Below are positions 1 to 8,152 of a DNA stretch of 64,000 nt, one piece after another. The stretch is from UBA5069 sp964560495 (GTDB taxonomy: Bacteria > Chloroflexota > Anaerolineae > Caldilineales > Caldilineaceae). Made by a program: the position numbers and the translations under genes. Within the stretch, counting starts at the first letter, position 1. Every line of letters starts with the position of its first letter. The stretch spans positions 1 to 64,000 of the forward strand of contig CAZLMM010000019.1 in NCBI GenBank assembly GCA_964560495.1, written 5' to 3'. The notes under the pieces were generated by a model. That model did not search any database. It was not told where the DNA came from and worked only from the letters and a program-made list of their open reading frames with translations.

Positions 1-297
1 GACAAGAGCGGTGTTTCTTGCCCACGTTATGCCACGCGGGGCATTGGAAACTCAGAATGACAACCATTGGGTTACTTGCGCCCTCGTGTACTAGAGAGGC
101 TCAGTGAAAGACTCGGGTTCCCCTATACAAAGAATCATGCGGGCATGTACAACGTGCTTCTGGGTAGGCAAAAGATCGCTATTCAGAATGCCGGGAGATT
201 GTTGGAGCAATATCACCCACCAGATCCAGCCAACGACCACCCATCGACCACGGTTCACCTACCCGTCGAGGCATTGAATAAGCACGCGCGGTCGTGA
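1..297 (+). other. Possible degraded 3' end of a gene, interrupted by a stop
   Basis: One frame is open from the window edge to a TGA at 58-60 and then continues open to a stop at 295-297. The second part could begin at TTG 67 (76 codons) but has no ribosome site. The two parts read as one protein-like stretch, with YLRPRVLERLSERLGF just after the stop, so this may be the tail of a gene broken by a nonsense mutation, with the rest outside the window. I do not recognise the family. It could also be chance coding. Confidence 0.25.
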
Positions 298-347
298 ATC
301 CCGCGGCGTAACTTCATGTATCTTGCTGCCACTCCATCACATCATGG

Positions 348-1325
348 TTATTGATTGTACACCTCTGGATTGACGCAGTGTGGCAGACGCTCGCCCTTGA
401 GGCCGGCGATGAGATTCTCCGCGGCCATGAGCGACATCTTCTCGCGAGTGCTCTTGCTGGCGCTGGCAATGTGCGGAACGACAATCAGGTTGTCCAGCTC
501 CAGTAACGGGCTATCCATGGGGAGCGGCTCCGGGTCGGTCACATCCAGCGCAGCGGCAAAGAGGCGCCCGGCCTTGAGCGCCTCATACAGCGCCTGTCCA
601 TCCACCACCAGCCCCCGCGCCGTGTTGATGAGCACGGCGTTGGGTTTCATCTTCGCCAACGTCTCCGCATTGATCAGGTGATGCGTCTCCGGGGTGAGAG
701 GCGTGTGGATCGACACAAAATCGGCCTCTGCGAGGAGCTCGTCCAGCGTATCCACTCGGGTTGCGCCGGTCTCTATCCCGCTGGTGAAGGGGTCGTAATA
801 GATGACCCGCATGTCGAAACCCGAAGCGCGCCTGGCCATGGCGCGACCAATGCGCCCGTAGCCCACCAGCCCCAACGTTGCGCCCACAAAATCGTTGCCC
901 AACAACAGCGACGGCCCCCAGGTCTTCCACTTGCCAGCGCGCACATAGCGTTCGCCTTCCACGATGCGCCGCCCCGCAGACATCATCAGGGCGAAGGCGA
1001 AATCCGCCGTGGCGTCGGTGAGGATGCCGGGCGTGTGACCTACGGGCAGGCCGCGGCGCGTGGCCTCTGGGATGTCAATGTTGTCAAAGCCGACCGCGTG
1101 GGTGCTGATCACCTTGAGCTGGGGGCCGGCAGCCTCCATCAGCTCGCCATCGATCTTCTCTGTGAGCAGGCAGAGTAGCCCATGGACGCCGGCGACGCGG
1201 CGCAACAAAGTCGCCCGATCAGGCGGCAACTCCTCTGGCCAGACATCAGCGTCGCAAAACTCTTTGACCAGATCAAGCCCTTTGGCAGGGATGATCCGCG
1301 TAACGAAAACCTTTGGCTTGGTCAT
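348..1325 (-). CDS. D-isomer-specific 2-hydroxyacid dehydrogenase (glyoxylate/hydroxypyruvate reductase-like)
   Basis: A 325-residue cytoplasmic NAD(P)-dependent oxidoreductase of the D-2-hydroxyacid dehydrogenase family, which reduces 2-oxoacids such as glyoxylate or hydroxypyruvate. The Rossmann motif GYGRIG is at about residues 155-160. The catalytic triad is visible as Arg237 (NTARG), Glu266 (DPEPLP) and His285 (VPHIAS), and the length is normal for the family. The start at 1325 (MTKPKVFV) is preferred over a GTG-type start 33 bases upstream because AGGAG lies about six bases before it. It stands alone on the minus strand, so context does not fix the substrate. The family is sure; the exact substrate is inference. 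Confidence 0.9.
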   Translation of the reverse strand: MTKPKVFVTRIIPAKGLDLVKEFCDADVWPEELPPDRATLLRRVAGVHGLLCLLTEKIDGELMEAAGPQLKVISTHAVGFDNIDIPEATRRGLPVGHTPGILTDATADFAFALMMSAGRRIVEGERYVRAGKWKTWGPSLLLGNDFVGATLGLVGYGRIGRAMARRASGFDMRVIYYDPFTSGIETGATRVDTLDELLAEADFVSIHTPLTPETHHLINAETLAKMKPNAVLINTARGLVVDGQALYEALKAGRLFAAALDVTDPEPLPMDSPLLELDNLIVVPHIASASKSTREKMSLMAAENLIAGLKGERLPHCVNPEVYNQ

Positions 1326-1492
1326 AGTGCACTCCTGATTTGCGCATGGTTGATGCAATCATTGTATGCCAAATGAGGCGCAACGCAAAGCAGCAAGGTT
1401 GGATTTGCTGGCGAGCGCAGGGTGGATCAACCGCGCCAGTCGCATCACCCTGCGCCAGGGCGTGAACTCTCGCCTGGCATACCCAAAGATGG

Positions 1493-1521
1493 TGGACTGA
1501 TCCCCCATTTCGAGCTATGAT
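1493..1521 (+). promoter_or_regulatory. Candidate promoter for the P-type ATPase operon
   Basis: TGGACT at 1493-1498 and TATGAT at 1516-1521 are separated by 17 bases. The -10 lies six bases before the ATG at 1528. Transcription from it would give a nearly leaderless mRNA if that ATG is used, or a leader of about 36 bases if translation starts at the internal ATG 1564. Confidence 0.35.
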
Positions 1522-1527
1522 CATGCC

Positions 1528-4389
1528 ATGCAGCCGCAACGCGCTGCATCAAGGCAGGCATCTATGTCGCTCGTTTCAACGGGCGTTGGCTCTGTCCACA
1601 CCCTTTCACCCGAAGAAGTCTTCTCACTTTTGGACTCGAACCCAAACGGGCTTTCCCGAGACGAAGCACGCGCTCGCCTGAAGCGATTCGGCGCCAACGC
1701 CATCCGCGAACCTACACGCACGCCGCTGCTGCGCAAGTTTTTCGCCAACTTTACTCACTTGATGGCGCTCCTTCTCTGGGTTGGTGGGCTGATCGCTTTC
1801 GCCGCTCAGATTCCCCAACTTGGCGTCGCCGTCTGGCTGGTGGTGATCATCAACGGCCTGTTCAGCTTCTGGCAAGAGTACAAGGCGGAAAGGGCTATCC
1901 AGGCGCTGCGCCGTCTGCTTCCCGCCTATGCCCATGTGTTGCGCGTGGGACAAGAGGAGCGCGTCCTTGTGGAAGACCTCGTCCCAGGCGACGTGATGCT
2001 GTTGGCCGAAGGCGATGCGATCTCGGCTGACGGCCGGCTGGTGGAAGCAAACGAACTACGCGTCGATCAATCCACTCTCACGGGCGAGGCCCATCCCGTT
2101 CACAAACACGCCAACCCGGTGGAGCGCGCCGGCCTGGCCCAGGTCGAGCTCCCCAACATGGTCTTCGCCGGTACGATGACTGCAGCGGGCAGCGGCAGAG
2201 CTGTGGTCACGGCCACTGGCATGAACAGCGAGTTCGGACACATTGCAACTATGACCCAGGGCATGTCCGGCGACCTCAGCCCGCTTCAGCGCGAGATCCA
2301 GGTGGTGACGCGACGGGTGAGCGGCATGGCTGTTGCGGTTGGCTGCGTCTTCTTTGTCCTGGGCGCAACGCTGACCGGCATGACTTTGAGTGATGGCATC
2401 ATCTTTGCCCTGGGCATGATCGTTGCCTTTGTGCCCGAAGGATTACTTCCCACGGTGACGCTGGCGCTGGCATTGGGTGTGCAGCGTATGGTCAAACGCA
2501 ACGCCCTCGTCAAACGCCTGTCCGCCGTGGAGACTCTGGGCTGCACCACTGTCATCTGCACCGACAAGACGGGCACACTTACGCAGAACGAAATGACAGT
2601 TCGTGAGCTGTGGACAGCCGACAGACGCATCACGGTGACCGGCGTCGGATATACTCCTGTTGGCGATCTTCTGGAAAATGGCGCAGCCATTCCACCAGAA
2701 CGCATGGGTGATGTCCATGATCTGCTTCTGGCTGCAAGTCTATGCAGCAACGCTCGCCTGCTCCCGCCGAATGGAGATTCGCCTCGCTGGACATCTCTGG
2801 GCGATCCCACCGAGGCTGCGCTGCTCGTGGCCGCGACGAAAGCGCAGGTGGGTCTGGAGAACGCGAAAACGTCTATGATGCGCCTTCATGAATTCCCTTT
2901 TGAGTCGCAGCGAAAACGCATGAGCACTATCCACCAAACAGAGACGGGACGCATCGCCCTGGTGAAAGGCGCGCCGCGAGAACTGTTGACCCTTTGCACC
3001 ATGATCCAGAAAGAGGGCTGCGCCTTGCCCCTCGATGAAGCCGGGCGGGCAAGCATTGTAGCAGCCAATGACGAATTTGCCCGCAATGGGTTACGGGTCC
3101 TGGCTGTTGCGCGCCGCGACCTGTCATCCGATTGGAACAGTGAAACCGCCCAGGATGTAGAGCAACACCTCACCTTCCTGGGGTTGTGCGCGATGATGGA
3201 TCCGCCGCGCCCCGAAGTGACGGAGGCGGTTGCCCGCTGTCATTGCGCTGGCATCCGCATCGTGATGATCACCGGCGATTACGGCCTCACCGCCGAGAGC
3301 ATTGCCCGTCGCATCGGCATCGTCAACGAACCGCTGCCGAAGATCATCACCGGCGCCGATCTGGACGCGCTCGATGACGCGAGTCTCAAGTCTGCCCTTG
3401 GCCGTGAGGCGATCTTCGCCCGGGTCGCGCCGGAGCATAAGCTGCGCATCGTGCAGGCGCTCCAGGAGATGGGACACGTGGTGGCGGTGACCGGTGATGG
3501 GGTGAATGATGCGCCAGCTCTGAAAAAAGCTGATATTGGCGTGGCCATGGGGCTGACAGGCAGCGACGTGGCCAAAGAAGCAGCCGACATGATCTTGACG
3601 GATGACAACTTCGCCTCCATCGTCAACGCCGTCGAAGAGGGGCGCGGCGTCTACGACAACATCAAAAAATTCGCCAGTTACATCTTGACCAGCAACATGC
3701 CAGAAGCCGTGCCTTTCATCCTCTTCGCCCTCACAGGCGGGCGCATCCCGTTGGCAATCAACATCATGCAGGTGTTGAGCATCGACCTGGGCACGGACAT
3801 CGTGCCTGCGTTGGCGTTGGGAGTCGAGCAGCCCGAACCCGGGGTCATGGACCGCCCGCCGCGCAGCCAGCAGGAACACGTCATCGATGGCCGGCTACTG
3901 CGGCGGGCCTACCTGTGGTTGGGGCCGTTGCAGGCTCTGGCAACCATGTCGGCCTTCTACCTGCTCTATTGGACGCAGGGCTATTGGGGACAGTGGCTCG
4001 ATCTACTTGACAGCGGCTGGATTTATCATGCCGCGGCGGCCATGGCGCTCGGCGCTGTGGTAACGACGCAGATCGGCAATCTCTTTGCCCATCGCGCCGA
4101 GCGCGTCTCAGCGTTCCGCATCAATCCCTTCTCCAACCGGCTCATCTGGCTGGGCATTGGGGTGGAACTGGCGCTTCTCTGCGTGCTCATCTATGTGCCT
4201 TTCTTCCAGTCCATCTTTGGCATGGCGCCCTTCCCCGCTTCGCTTTGGCTTTATCTCTTTGCTTTGACGCCGTGTCTGCTGCTCATGGATGAGCTGCGCA
4301 AGGCATTGGCGCGCTGGCAGGCAAGACATCAAAAGGTTCGGGGCCAGAATGGCCTGACCAACCCACGCTCTACAGGAGGTGCGGTATGA
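1528..4389 (+). CDS. P-type ATPase, Na,K-ATPase-like (P2 type, resembling P2C)
   Basis: A 953-residue cation pump of the inner membrane. Phosphorylation motif DKTGTLT (Asp346), TGE actuator loop (185-187) and hinge GDGVNDAP (from 656) are all present. The ion-site segments resemble animal Na,K-ATPase rather than SERCA: VPEGLLPTVT in M4 (Glu304), TSNMPE in M5 (Ser722, Asn723, Glu726) and IDLGTDIVPA in M6 (Asp753, Asp757), followed by an EQPEPGVMDRPPR stretch also like the eukaryotic pump. An N-terminal cation-ATPase domain precedes M1. The start could be ATG 1528 or ATG 1564; the latter has a weak AAGGCAGG upstream. The stop overlaps the start of the next gene (ATGA), so the pump and a TrkA-type protein are translationally coupled. 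Transported ions are inferred, not shown. Confidence 0.93.
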   Translation: MQPQRAASRQASMSLVSTGVGSVHTLSPEEVFSLLDSNPNGLSRDEARARLKRFGANAIREPTRTPLLRKFFANFTHLMALLLWVGGLIAFAAQIPQLGVAVWLVVIINGLFSFWQEYKAERAIQALRRLLPAYAHVLRVGQEERVLVEDLVPGDVMLLAEGDAISADGRLVEANELRVDQSTLTGEAHPVHKHANPVERAGLAQVELPNMVFAGTMTAAGSGRAVVTATGMNSEFGHIATMTQGMSGDLSPLQREIQVVTRRVSGMAVAVGCVFFVLGATLTGMTLSDGIIFALGMIVAFVPEGLLPTVTLALALGVQRMVKRNALVKRLSAVETLGCTTVICTDKTGTLTQNEMTVRELWTADRRITVTGVGYTPVGDLLENGAAIPPERMGDVHDLLLAASLCSNARLLPPNGDSPRWTSLGDPTEAALLVAATKAQVGLENAKTSMMRLHEFPFESQRKRMSTIHQTETGRIALVKGAPRELLTLCTMIQKEGCALPLDEAGRASIVAANDEFARNGLRVLAVARRDLSSDWNSETAQDVEQHLTFLGLCAMMDPPRPEVTEAVARCHCAGIRIVMITGDYGLTAESIARRIGIVNEPLPKIITGADLDALDDASLKSALGREAIFARVAPEHKLRIVQALQEMGHVVAVTGDGVNDAPALKKADIGVAMGLTGSDVAKEAADMILTDDNFASIVNAVEEGRGVYDNIKKFASYILTSNMPEAVPFILFALTGGRIPLAINIMQVLSIDLGTDIVPALALGVEQPEPGVMDRPPRSQQEHVIDGRLLRRAYLWLGPLQALATMSAFYLLYWTQGYWGQWLDLLDSGWIYHAAAAMALGAVVTTQIGNLFAHRAERVSAFRINPFSNRLIWLGIGVELALLCVLIYVPFFQSIFGMAPFPASLWLYLFALTPCLLLMDELRKALARWQARHQKVRGQNGLTNPRSTGGAV

Positions 4390-5036
4390 GATTCATCGTT
4401 GTGGGGTGCGGACGCCACGGCGCGGGTCTGGCGCAGCTGCTCTCCATGCGCGGACACAGCGTCACGGTGGTGGATAGCGACGCAAACGCTTTTGTCCGGC
4501 TGGCGTCCGATGGGAAAGTGCAAACGGTTACAGGCGTTGGCTTCGATCGCGCCGTCTTGTTGGCCGCCGCCATCGAGCGCGCCGATGGTCTGGCGGCGGT
4601 GACAGGCAGCGACGAGGTCAACATTGTGGTTGCTCGTACAGCCCGACAGCGATTTCACACGCCGCGTGTCGTCGCCCGTCTCTACGACCCGCGCAAGGCC
4701 GATATCTATCGCCGGCTAGGCATCCAGACCATCGCGCCGGTCGCCTGGGGGGTCAACCGGCTGGCGGACTTGCTGGTCTATTCGGAGTTCGACGTGCAGT
4801 TGAGCCTGGGCGGCGGCGAGGTGGAGATCGTGGAGGTGAGCGCGCCGCCTCTGCTAGAGGGGCGTTCGCTTTCCGCTCTCAGCATTCCTGGTGAATGTTC
4901 AGTCATCGCCATCCGGCGCGGCGCGCAGACGTTTCTCCCGGACGCTGGCGCGCGCTTTCGCCATGGCGATGTCGTTTACCTCGCCATGCATGCCCGCTCT
5001 GTGGGCCGTCTCCATGAGATGTTAGGAGAGCGATGA
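4386..5036 (+). CDS. TrkA/RCK-type potassium transport regulator (first copy)
   Basis: A 216-residue cytoplasmic nucleotide-binding regulator of the TrkA family. The N-terminal RCK Rossmann fold starts with FIVVGCGRHGAGLA and the acidic end of beta-2 is VVDSD; a TrkA-C domain occupies about residues 135-216. TrkA proteins gate TrkH/Ktr-type K+ channels in response to NAD(H) or ATP/ADP. Its ATG overlaps the stop of the upstream ATPase by ATGA, and GGAGGTGCGGT precedes it. No TrkH/KtrB pore gene is nearby, so its partner is either encoded elsewhere or is the adjacent pump (inference). Confidence 0.85.
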   Translation: MRFIVVGCGRHGAGLAQLLSMRGHSVTVVDSDANAFVRLASDGKVQTVTGVGFDRAVLLAAAIERADGLAAVTGSDEVNIVVARTARQRFHTPRVVARLYDPRKADIYRRLGIQTIAPVAWGVNRLADLLVYSEFDVQLSLGGGEVEIVEVSAPPLLEGRSLSALSIPGECSVIAIRRGAQTFLPDAGARFRHGDVVYLAMHARSVGRLHEMLGER

Positions 5037-5046
5037 ACAATTGTAG

Positions 5047-5065
5047 GTGCGGCTCGCAGCCGCAC
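5047..5065. repeat. Short perfect palindrome between the two TrkA-type genes
   Basis: GTGCGGCT (5047-5054) and AGCCGCAC (5058-5065) form an 8-bp perfect stem with a CGC loop. The CTCGCAG centre is the same as in the hairpin at 54737-54769. No T-run follows, so it is more like a REP-type dispersed element or an mRNA processing hairpin than a terminator. Confidence 0.6.
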
Positions 5066-5106
5066 GATCATCTGAGAGAGACGCATCGAAGCGCAGGAGG
5101 AGCGCC

Positions 5107-5778
5107 ATGTACATCTTAATCGTCGGCGGCGGTAAAGTCGGCTCACACTTGGCGACAATGCTCCGGGCAGGCGGCCATACCATCAAGGTGATCGAATTGC
5201 GCGCCGAACACGTCGCCGAGTTGGCAAGCTCTCTGCCAGACACAAGTGTGGTCGCCGGCAATGGAACAGACCCTGATATATTGGAGAGGGCGGGCATTCG
5301 ACAGGCCCAGGTTGTGGCAGCCGTCACAGGCGCGGATGAGACCAATTTGGTGGCGACGAGTCTGGCGCGCTTTGAGTTTCGCGTTGGCCGCACCATCGCC
5401 CGCGTCAATAACCCGCGCAACGCCTGGCTCTTCACAGCCGAGATGGGTGTGGATGTGGCCGTGAATCAGGCCGACATCATGGCGCACTTGATTGTGGAAG
5501 AGATGTCGCTTGGCAATATGATGACGCTGCTCAAGCTACGCCGGGGGGAATACGCGTTGGTGGAAGAAAAGGTACACCCGGCGTCGCCGGCCGCGGGAAC
5601 AGCGCTGCAACATCTCAATCTACCGCGCGAGTGCATCGTCACTGCCGTGCTGCACAAGGGTGCGATGATCATCCCGCGTGGCGACACCGTGTTACAATCA
5701 GGCGATGAAATTTTGGCGGTCGTACACAGCGATCAGGCTGGCGCATTGGCCGCCCTGTTGGGCGAGCCGCCCACATGA
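5107..5778 (+). CDS. TrkA/RCK-type potassium transport regulator (second copy)
   Basis: A 223-residue RCK protein with N-terminal MYILIVGGGKVGSHLA, the acidic VIEL at the end of beta-2, and a C-terminal TrkA-C domain (about 140-220). The start at 5107 is set by GGAGGAGCGCC directly before the ATG; the frame is open further upstream to 5047 but that part overlaps the palindrome. It follows the first TrkA-like gene by 70 bases on the same strand. The pair could form the two halves of an RCK ring as in Trk/Ktr systems, or regulate the upstream P-type pump; this is inference from position only. Confidence 0.87.
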   Translation: MYILIVGGGKVGSHLATMLRAGGHTIKVIELRAEHVAELASSLPDTSVVAGNGTDPDILERAGIRQAQVVAAVTGADETNLVATSLARFEFRVGRTIARVNNPRNAWLFTAEMGVDVAVNQADIMAHLIVEEMSLGNMMTLLKLRRGEYALVEEKVHPASPAAGTALQHLNLPRECIVTAVLHKGAMIIPRGDTVLQSGDEILAVVHSDQAGALAALLGEPPT

Positions 5779-5833
5779 TCTGATTACGCTATCAAGAGCG
5801 CGGAAGCGTCGAACAGGATGAAGGAGATCAGCT

Positions 5834-7063
5834 ATGAACATTCGTCGTCTCATTGGCCGGTGGGCTGTGATCGGGATCGTGCTTGCCCTGCTGCTGCCAG
5901 TTCCAAAGAGTGTGCACGGTCAGGCCACAGTCGCCGGCGTCACCCTTGACCCGGCCTCGATCCTGTCGTGCGAGGATGGCGACCAACCCAATGGCTCGCG
6001 CTACCGCATCTGTATGCCGGTCACGTGGAACGGCGGTCTTGTAGTCTACGCCCACGGTTACGTGGCGCCAAATCGTCCGCCCGGCCTGCCCGAAGACCAG
6101 TTGACCTTGCCCGACGGCACGGGGGTGGATGTGCTGGCGACCAGTATGGGTTACGCCTTTGCCGCCAGCGGCTATCGCGTCAACGGGCTGGCGGTTCAGG
6201 AGGGCATAGACGACCTCAAGGAATTGGTGGATGTTTTTTCCGGGCTGAAGGGGAAGCCAGACCCGATCTTGTTGGTGGGCGTTTCAGAGGGCGGGCTGAT
6301 CGCCGCTCTCTCTGCCGAACGTCACCCAGAGGTCTATGACGGCGCAATGGCGATGTGCGGGCCAATTGGCGACTTCCAAAAACAGGTGGAGTATTTCGGC
6401 GACTTTCGCGTCGTCTTCGATTATTTCTTTCCAGGTTTGATCCCGCCGAGCGCAGTCAGCGTCCCGCCAGCGTTGCTCGACGCCTGGGAGAGCGAAACCT
6501 ATTCCAACACAGTCAAGCCCGTGGTGCTCGACCCGACCAACGCCATCTCCGTCACACAACTTTTTTCTGTGACCAAAGCGCCTTTTGATGCGGCCAACGA
6601 AGCCACCAAAGAGGCGACCATCGAGCGACTGCTCTGGTACAGCATCTACGCCACCAATGACGCGGCGACAAAGGTGGGCGGCAATGCCTTCGAGAACGCC
6701 ACCGTCAATTATGAGGGGTCGAAGGATGACGCGGCTCTCAACGCCGGCGTAGCGCGCCACTCAGCGGATGATGCGGCATTGCAGACAATCGAGGCTGATT
6801 ACCAGACAATCGGCCAGATTGCAGACCCGCTCGTCATCATGCACACGACGGGCGACCCGGTCATTCCGGCCTGGCACGCCGACCTGTACATGAACCGGGT
6901 CGTTTCTGCCACCGCGACGGTCGAGTATTATCCCTACACCCGCTACGGTCACTGCAATTTTACGGCCTTCGAGATTGTGGTCGCCTTCAACCGCCTGGCC
7001 GCCCTGGAACGTCAGGTGCAAGACCGTACGGTCTATCTGCCACTGCTGTCCCGCAGTGAATAG
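5834..7063 (+). CDS. Secreted alpha/beta-hydrolase with C-terminal YLPLL tail
   Basis: A 409-residue exported protein. Residues 1-30 form a signal peptide (RR-containing n-region, then AVIGIVLALLLPV, likely cut after VHG). The nucleophile elbow is GVSEGG and a late YGHCNF supplies a plausible catalytic His; an acidic residue in the TTGDPVIPAWH stretch would complete the triad. The protein resembles secreted esterase/peptidase-type alpha/beta hydrolases; the substrate is not visible. It ends in VYLPLLSRSE, matching the C-terminal tail of the giant protein at 41299. GAAGGAG precedes the ATG. Its stop TAG is immediately followed by the stop of the convergent lipoprotein gene, with no intergenic base. 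Confidence 0.78.
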   Translation: MNIRRLIGRWAVIGIVLALLLPVPKSVHGQATVAGVTLDPASILSCEDGDQPNGSRYRICMPVTWNGGLVVYAHGYVAPNRPPGLPEDQLTLPDGTGVDVLATSMGYAFAASGYRVNGLAVQEGIDDLKELVDVFSGLKGKPDPILLVGVSEGGLIAALSAERHPEVYDGAMAMCGPIGDFQKQVEYFGDFRVVFDYFFPGLIPPSAVSVPPALLDAWESETYSNTVKPVVLDPTNAISVTQLFSVTKAPFDAANEATKEATIERLLWYSIYATNDAATKVGGNAFENATVNYEGSKDDAALNAGVARHSADDAALQTIEADYQTIGQIADPLVIMHTTGDPVIPAWHADLYMNRVVSATATVEYYPYTRYGHCNFTAFEIVVAFNRLAALERQVQDRTVYLPLLSRSE

Positions 7064-8152
7064 TCAACCCTGGTCAAAGGTCATCCACACCTCGCCCTGG
7101 CCTTCGGGCACAGAGAAGGAAAAGTCCTTGCTGTCGCGCTCGCCGTTGCCGTCGAGCACCCAGATGGTGTAATTGCCGGCCACGTTGTTGCCCGGCAGTT
7201 GGTCCAGAGGAATCTTATACTCGTAGTTGTACCTGCCGCTGGCGCTTTCGCGCATGGCGATGGATGGATCGAAGGAGCGCACGCTGTCCGGAACGTTCAG
7301 GTTTTGACCATCCTTGAGGAGCACCACGAAATAGCTACCCTGGGGTTGGCCGCCGTCGATGCCGCTGTGAATGAAGGCCAGGGTCAGTTTGAGCTCGCCG
7401 CCGCCATTGGGCAGGAACTTGGGTCCGGCGGTGACGCGGAATTTGCAGCCGTCGCCGCCGATGTTGGCGCAGGGATCAGCCGCCGGGGGCGGCGCAGGCG
7501 TCGGCGGCTCAGGTGTATTCGTGGGCTGCTGGGGGGCAGGCGTTGCGGCCGGGGGTTGCACTTGCACCACTGGCTCCGGCAAATCTTCCGCTACAGGAAC
7601 GTTCTCTGCGTTCTCCGTGCGCACTAGCTGGCTGAAAATCCACACTGTCTGGCCGTTGACGCAGCAGACCTGCCACCAGTCGCCAGCTGCGTTTTTGGCG
7701 ACAATGTCGAGTTGTTGATCCTTGTTTACGCTGCCGGCCAGTCCAAAATCGAGACCCGGGCCGCTGCGCACATTCGCCAGGTCTTGGGTGACGACCAGGA
7801 TAGCTTTGGGCGTAGGCGACGGCTCGGGCGCGGCGGTCGCTTCTTGCGGGCTGCCTTGCTCCTGACCGGCAGGCTCCTGAGCAGGCGCTTCCTTTGGCGT
7901 TTCGGTCGCGGTTTCGACTACAGGCATCGGAGTGGGCGGCGCCGGCGTAGCCGTTGGCGCCTGACCGACGGGCGTCGGCGTGAAGGTGGGCACAAGGGGC
8001 CGCGCTGGCGTGGGCGTCTGTTCCGGTTCTCCACCAAAGAGAAGGCCGCAGCCACTCAACATGAGCGCCGCCGCCAGCAGCACAATCACCAAAATTGATC
8101 GCCCTGTGGCATTTGCAGCCATGGGATGGACTAACCATACGTTCTGTTTCAC
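7064..8152 (-). CDS. Lipoprotein with SH3b domain and Pro/Thr-rich linkers
   Basis: A 362-residue protein anchored by a lipobox (ALMLSGC, Cys about residue 35) after a hydrophobic signal segment. A Pro/Thr/Glu-rich spacer (about 40-115) is followed by a bacterial SH3 domain (about 117-182: ANVRSGPGLDF, GDWWQV, VWIFSQL), a second Pro-rich linker, and a C-terminal beta domain ending at 362. SH3b domains commonly bind cell-wall or surface polymers. The start is GTG 8152, supported by AAGGAG about seven bases upstream, and it overlaps the xseA stop by GTGA, so it is probably translated after xseA. Function is not known. Confidence 0.8.
   Translation of the reverse strand: MKQNVWLVHPMAANATGRSILVIVLLAAALMLSGCGLLFGGEPEQTPTPARPLVPTFTPTPVGQAPTATPAPPTPMPVVETATETPKEAPAQEPAGQEQGSPQEATAAPEPSPTPKAILVVTQDLANVRSGPGLDFGLAGSVNKDQQLDIVAKNAAGDWWQVCCVNGQTVWIFSQLVRTENAENVPVAEDLPEPVVQVQPPAATPAPQQPTNTPEPPTPAPPPAADPCANIGGDGCKFRVTAGPKFLPNGGGELKLTLAFIHSGIDGGQPQGSYFVVLLKDGQNLNVPDSVRSFDPSIAMRESASGRYNYEYKIPLDQLPGNNVAGNYTIWVLDGNGERDSKDFSFSVPEGQGEVWMTFDQG

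Noticed and set aside
5047..5106. Upstream extension of the second TrkA-like protein
   Set aside because: The ribosome site GGAGGAGCGCC and the family N-terminus both point to ATG 5107; the extension translates the palindrome.
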